Part shown: positions 7,015 through 8,782 of the stretch, piece by piece
Layout of the letters: each line of letters opens with the position of its first letter
Position numbering within the stretch: position 1 is the first letter of the stretch
NCBI GenBank assembly: GCA_017861095.1
Contig: JAGFXI010000276.1
Coordinates: 1 to 8,782, forward strand
Source of the DNA: Deltaproteobacteria bacterium
GTDB lineage: Bacteria; Desulfobacterota; Syntrophobacteria; BM002
Reading direction: 5' to 3'
Length of the DNA stretch: 8,782 nucleotides
Notes under the pieces: model-generated
What the model saw: only the letters and a program-made list of their open reading frames with translations
What the model was told of the DNA's origin: nothing
Database searches by the model: none
Position numbers and translations under genes: made by a program

Positions 7015-7213
7015 CTAGCCCGCATTATGCACCAACCAGCTGCTGTGATCGCGGACGTGGCCGTTCTTTGAGGCGTCCTCGAGTTCTCGAACCTTGCGAC
7101 GTAATGAAAAAGCACGCCTCAGGTCCGAGTCCCGCGGCACCGCGGGATGGTTGCCCGGTGGCACGACCGTCTCCACGATCTCGCGACGGCGTCTCGTGCA
7201 TAATGCGGGCTAG
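7015..7213. mobile_element. 199-bp MITE-like non-coding element with perfect 18-bp terminal inverted repeats
   Basis: CTAGCCCGCATTATGCAC at 7015-7032 is the exact reverse complement of bases 7196-7213. The outermost CTAG is itself palindromic, so the structure can equally be read as 14-bp inverted repeats CCCGCATTATGCAC flanked by a 4-bp direct duplication CTAG. This fits the YTAR target duplications known for IS5-group elements. The diverged copy at 8740 is preceded by TTAG, also YTAR. The interior has no transposase frame but has more pairing: CCCGCGG/CCGCGGG at 7131-7146 and TGAGGCGT/ACGCCTCA at 7069-7076 and 7114-7121. Each end carries CATAAT, a -10-like hexamer facing outward, without a clear -35. 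A MITE is the preferred reading; a large regulatory hairpin is the alternative. Confidence 0.55.
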
Positions 7214-7238
7214 ATGCATTGCGAGGGAATCAATGACC

Positions 7239-7267
7239 TTGACATTTCCCGACGGATTTCCCATGTT
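7239..7267 (+). promoter_or_regulatory. Possible sigma-70 promoter for the inositol synthase
   Basis: A consensus -35 TTGACA (7239-7244) is followed 17 bases later by CATGTT (7262-7267), a poor -10 that keeps the A at position 2 and the final T. It lies in the gene-free region upstream of the start at 7404 and would give a 5' leader of about 130 nt. The -35 match is good and the -10 weak, so this is tentative. Confidence 0.3.
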
Positions 7268-7403
7268 AGATCCCACGTGAGCATACCCCGCTCGGGCACG
7301 AGAGGCGACTATCAGTTTCATCAGCCTCGTTCCGCCACCGGGGTTCCTCCCATCCGAACACCGGCGAGCCCCCTAGGACGAGGGTGACGCGCAAGGAAAG
7401 ACG

Positions 7404-8735
7404 ATGAGTGCCATGAAGCGCAAAGATGAGATTCAGAAGGCAGAGGGCGGACTCGGCGTACTTATCCCGGGTCTGGGCGGAGCGGTGAGCACCACCTTCC
7501 TGGCCGGTGTGGAGGCGGTGCGTCGGGGCCTGGCCCTACCCGTCGGCTCTCTCACCCAGATGGGAACCGTACGCCTGGGGAAACGTTACGAGTACCGCAC
7601 CCCTCCCCTGCGGGAATTCGTTCCCCTGGCGTGCCTCGACGACCTCGTTTTCGGCGGCTGGGATCTCTTTCCCGATAACTGCTACCAGGCCGCCGTTCAG
7701 GCCCGGGTGCTGGAACCGCACCACCTCGAGCCGGTGAAGTCGTTCCTCGAGGCGGTGACGCCGTGGCCGGCTGTGTTCGACAAGGGATTCGTCAAAAACC
7801 TGGAAGGACCTCACGTGAAAGGTGAGGGGTCCCATCTGGAGTTGGTGGAGGCGATCAAGGCTGATGTGGAAGAGTTTCGTCGTACCCGGGGAACGGCGCG
7901 GTGTGTCATGGTCTGGTGTGGGAGTACCGAGGCCTATCTCAAGCCGGCGGAGGTACACGCCTCACTCTCAGCCTTCGAGGCCGGACTGAGAGCGAATCAT
8001 CCCGCCATCTCCCCGAGCATGCTCTACGCCTATGCGGCGGTGACCAGCGGTATCCCCTTCATCAACGGCGCCCCCAACCTGACCGTGGATATCCCGGCCA
8101 TGGTGGAGCTCGCCAATGAGCACCGTGTCCCCATCGCCGGCAAAGATCTCAAGACCGGGCAGACGCTTCTCAAGACCATCCTCGGGCCTGGTCTGAAAGC
8201 TCGGATGCTGGGCCTCACCGGCTGGTACTCCACCAACATCCTCGGCAACCGGGACGGCATGGTCCTCGATGACCGGGACTCCTTCAAGACCAAGGAGGAG
8301 AGCAAGCTCTCCGTCCTGGAGACCATCCTGCAGCCACAGCTCTATCCTGAGCTCTACGGGAACTTCTACCACAAGGTGGTGATTAACTATTATCCACCGA
8401 GGGGGGACAACAAAGAGGGCTGGGACTGCATCGACATCTTCGGCTGGTTGGGGTATCCCATGCAAATCAAGGTCGACTTTCTCTGCCGCGACAGCATCCT
8501 GGCGGCGCCCCTTGTTCTCGACCTCGTCCTGTTTCTGGATTTGGCCCAGCGGGCGGCGATGCCGGGAATTCAGGAGTGGCTCTCCTTTTATTTCAAGAGT
8601 CCCCAGTGCGCGGTCAATCTCTATCCCGAGCACGATCTCTTCATCCAGCTCATGAAGCTGAAGAATACCCTCCGCTATCTCATGGGCGAGGAGCAGATCA
8701 CTCACCTGGGGCTCGACTACTACTACGACCTGTGA
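7404..8735 (+). CDS. ino1: Inositol-3-phosphate synthase (myo-inositol-1-phosphate synthase)
   Basis: This 443-residue enzyme converts D-glucose 6-phosphate to 1D-myo-inositol 3-phosphate using tightly bound NAD+ (EC 5.5.1.4), in the cytoplasm. The NAD-binding loop is GLGGAVSTT (23-31). Family signatures follow: FINGAPNLTVDIP (about 219-231), the Lys-rich active-site segment AGKDLKTGQTLLKT (245-258), GWYSTNILGNRDG (about 273-285), SFKTKEESK (293-301), and the C-terminal block KVVINYYPPRGDNKEGWD through VDFLCRDSILAAPLVLD (324-373). The length fits the longer bacterial forms rather than the shorter actinobacterial Ino1 (about 370) or eukaryotic enzymes (over 500). The start at 7404 has AAGGA six bases upstream; ATG 7413 is a possible second start. 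The product feeds inositol phospholipids or inositol-based solutes, but no partner gene (monophosphatase, CDP-alcohol transferase) is within the window. The gene lies between two copies of the same repeat end and appears monocistronic here. Confidence 0.95.
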   Translation: MSAMKRKDEIQKAEGGLGVLIPGLGGAVSTTFLAGVEAVRRGLALPVGSLTQMGTVRLGKRYEYRTPPLREFVPLACLDDLVFGGWDLFPDNCYQAAVQARVLEPHHLEPVKSFLEAVTPWPAVFDKGFVKNLEGPHVKGEGSHLELVEAIKADVEEFRRTRGTARCVMVWCGSTEAYLKPAEVHASLSAFEAGLRANHPAISPSMLYAYAAVTSGIPFINGAPNLTVDIPAMVELANEHRVPIAGKDLKTGQTLLKTILGPGLKARMLGLTGWYSTNILGNRDGMVLDDRDSFKTKEESKLSVLETILQPQLYPELYGNFYHKVVINYYPPRGDNKEGWDCIDIFGWLGYPMQIKVDFLCRDSILAAPLVLDLVLFLDLAQRAAMPGIQEWLSFYFKSPQCAVNLYPEHDLFIQLMKLKNTLRYLMGEEQITHLGLDYYYDL

Positions 8736-8739
8736 GCCC

Positions 8740-8782
8740 TTAGCCCGCATCATACACGAGCCACCTGCTGCCACCGCGGATA
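8740..8782 (+). repeat. Diverged second copy of the 7015 repeat end, cut by the window edge
   Basis: The sequence begins TTAGCCCGCATCATACACG and aligns without gaps to the element start at 7016-7057, with 33 of 42 bases identical, including TAGCCCGCAT, CTGCTG and CGCGGA. It starts four bases after the inositol synthase stop codon and has the same orientation as the left end at 7015. The TTAG before CCCGCAT matches the proposed YTAR insertion target. The far end lies outside the window, so whether it is a short element, an insertion sequence end or a solo repeat cannot be decided. Confidence 0.6.

Larger units (their letters stand above)
7005..7403. other. Gene-free interval between divergent SGNH hydrolase and inositol synthase
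   Basis: This 399-bp stretch holds no protein I can support. Its left half is the 199-bp inverted-repeat element (7015-7213). Its right half (7214-7403) contains a possible promoter at 7239-7267 and a leader of about 130 nt. Within the leader GAGGC and GCCTC near 7300-7330 can form a small stem, and AAGGA at 7393-7397 is the ribosome binding site of the inositol synthase. I see no tRNA, no clear terminator and no riboswitch consensus I can name. Confidence 0.6.

Noticed and set aside
6417..7280. 287-codon plus-strand open frame opposite the SGNH hydrolase
   Set aside because: It shadows a gene with complete catalytic blocks, is Gly/Pro/Arg-rich without domains, and runs through the repeat element.
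7275..7403. Riboswitch in the leader of the inositol synthase
   Set aside because: Only short stems are visible and I could not match any conserved riboswitch core; a covariance-model search would decide.
7968..8774. 268-codon minus-strand open frame opposite the inositol synthase
   Set aside because: It is an antisense shadow of a clear enzyme gene, and its proposed start lies in the repeat at 8740.

Overview
The window looks like an ordinary chromosomal stretch of a G+C-rich Gram-negative bacterium. An LpxL/HtrB-type acyltransferase implies an outer membrane with lipid A-like lipids. The PAS/HisKA/HATPase/REC hybrid kinase, the B12-type radical SAM protein and the long bacterial-type inositol-3-phosphate synthase would suit a deltaproteobacterium in the old sense (Desulfuromonadota, Desulfobacterota or a relative). 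That placement is inferred from gene content only; there is no rRNA or other phylogenetic marker here.

Layout: (1) 1-1521, plus strand: the C-terminal 506 residues of a hybrid sensor histidine kinase, whose 5' end lies outside the window. (2) 1611-2624, plus: a lipid A-type acyltransferase. (3) 2823-4052, plus: a B12-binding-domain radical SAM protein with a short C-terminus and visibly lower G+C than its surroundings. (4) 4114-5514, minus: DNA polymerase III delta subunit (holA), with about 75-100 extra residues inside the N-terminal domain. (5) 5515-5780: a divergent intergenic region with a perfect 15-bp inverted repeat and, on the minus strand just before holA, a possible remnant of lptE. 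(6) 5781-6379, plus: a class I SAM-dependent methyltransferase broken by a frameshift just after its glycine-rich motif. (7) 6393-7004, minus: a membrane-anchored SGNH/GDSL hydrolase resembling TesA. (8) 7015-7213: a 199-bp non-coding element bounded by perfect 18-bp inverted repeats ending in CTAG. It resembles a MITE with 4-bp YTAR target duplications. (9) 7404-8735, plus: inositol-3-phosphate synthase, behind a possible promoter and a leader of about 130 nt. (10) 8740-8782: a diverged copy of the 7015 repeat end, preceded by TTAG and cut off by the window edge.

The genes do not form one operon. Strand switches and gaps suggest several independent units: kinase, acyltransferase and radical SAM on plus; holA alone on minus; a decayed methyltransferase; SGNH hydrolase on minus; inositol synthase on plus. 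A loose theme of envelope or lipid chemistry runs through the acyltransferase, SGNH esterase and inositol phosphate synthase (a supplier of inositol lipid headgroups or solutes), but nothing in the sequence ties them together functionally. I did not find a convincing new multi-gene system. The items most worth a second look are the short inverted-repeat element and its second copy flanking the inositol synthase, the frameshifted methyltransferase, the enlarged HolA, and the possible lptE remnant upstream of holA.
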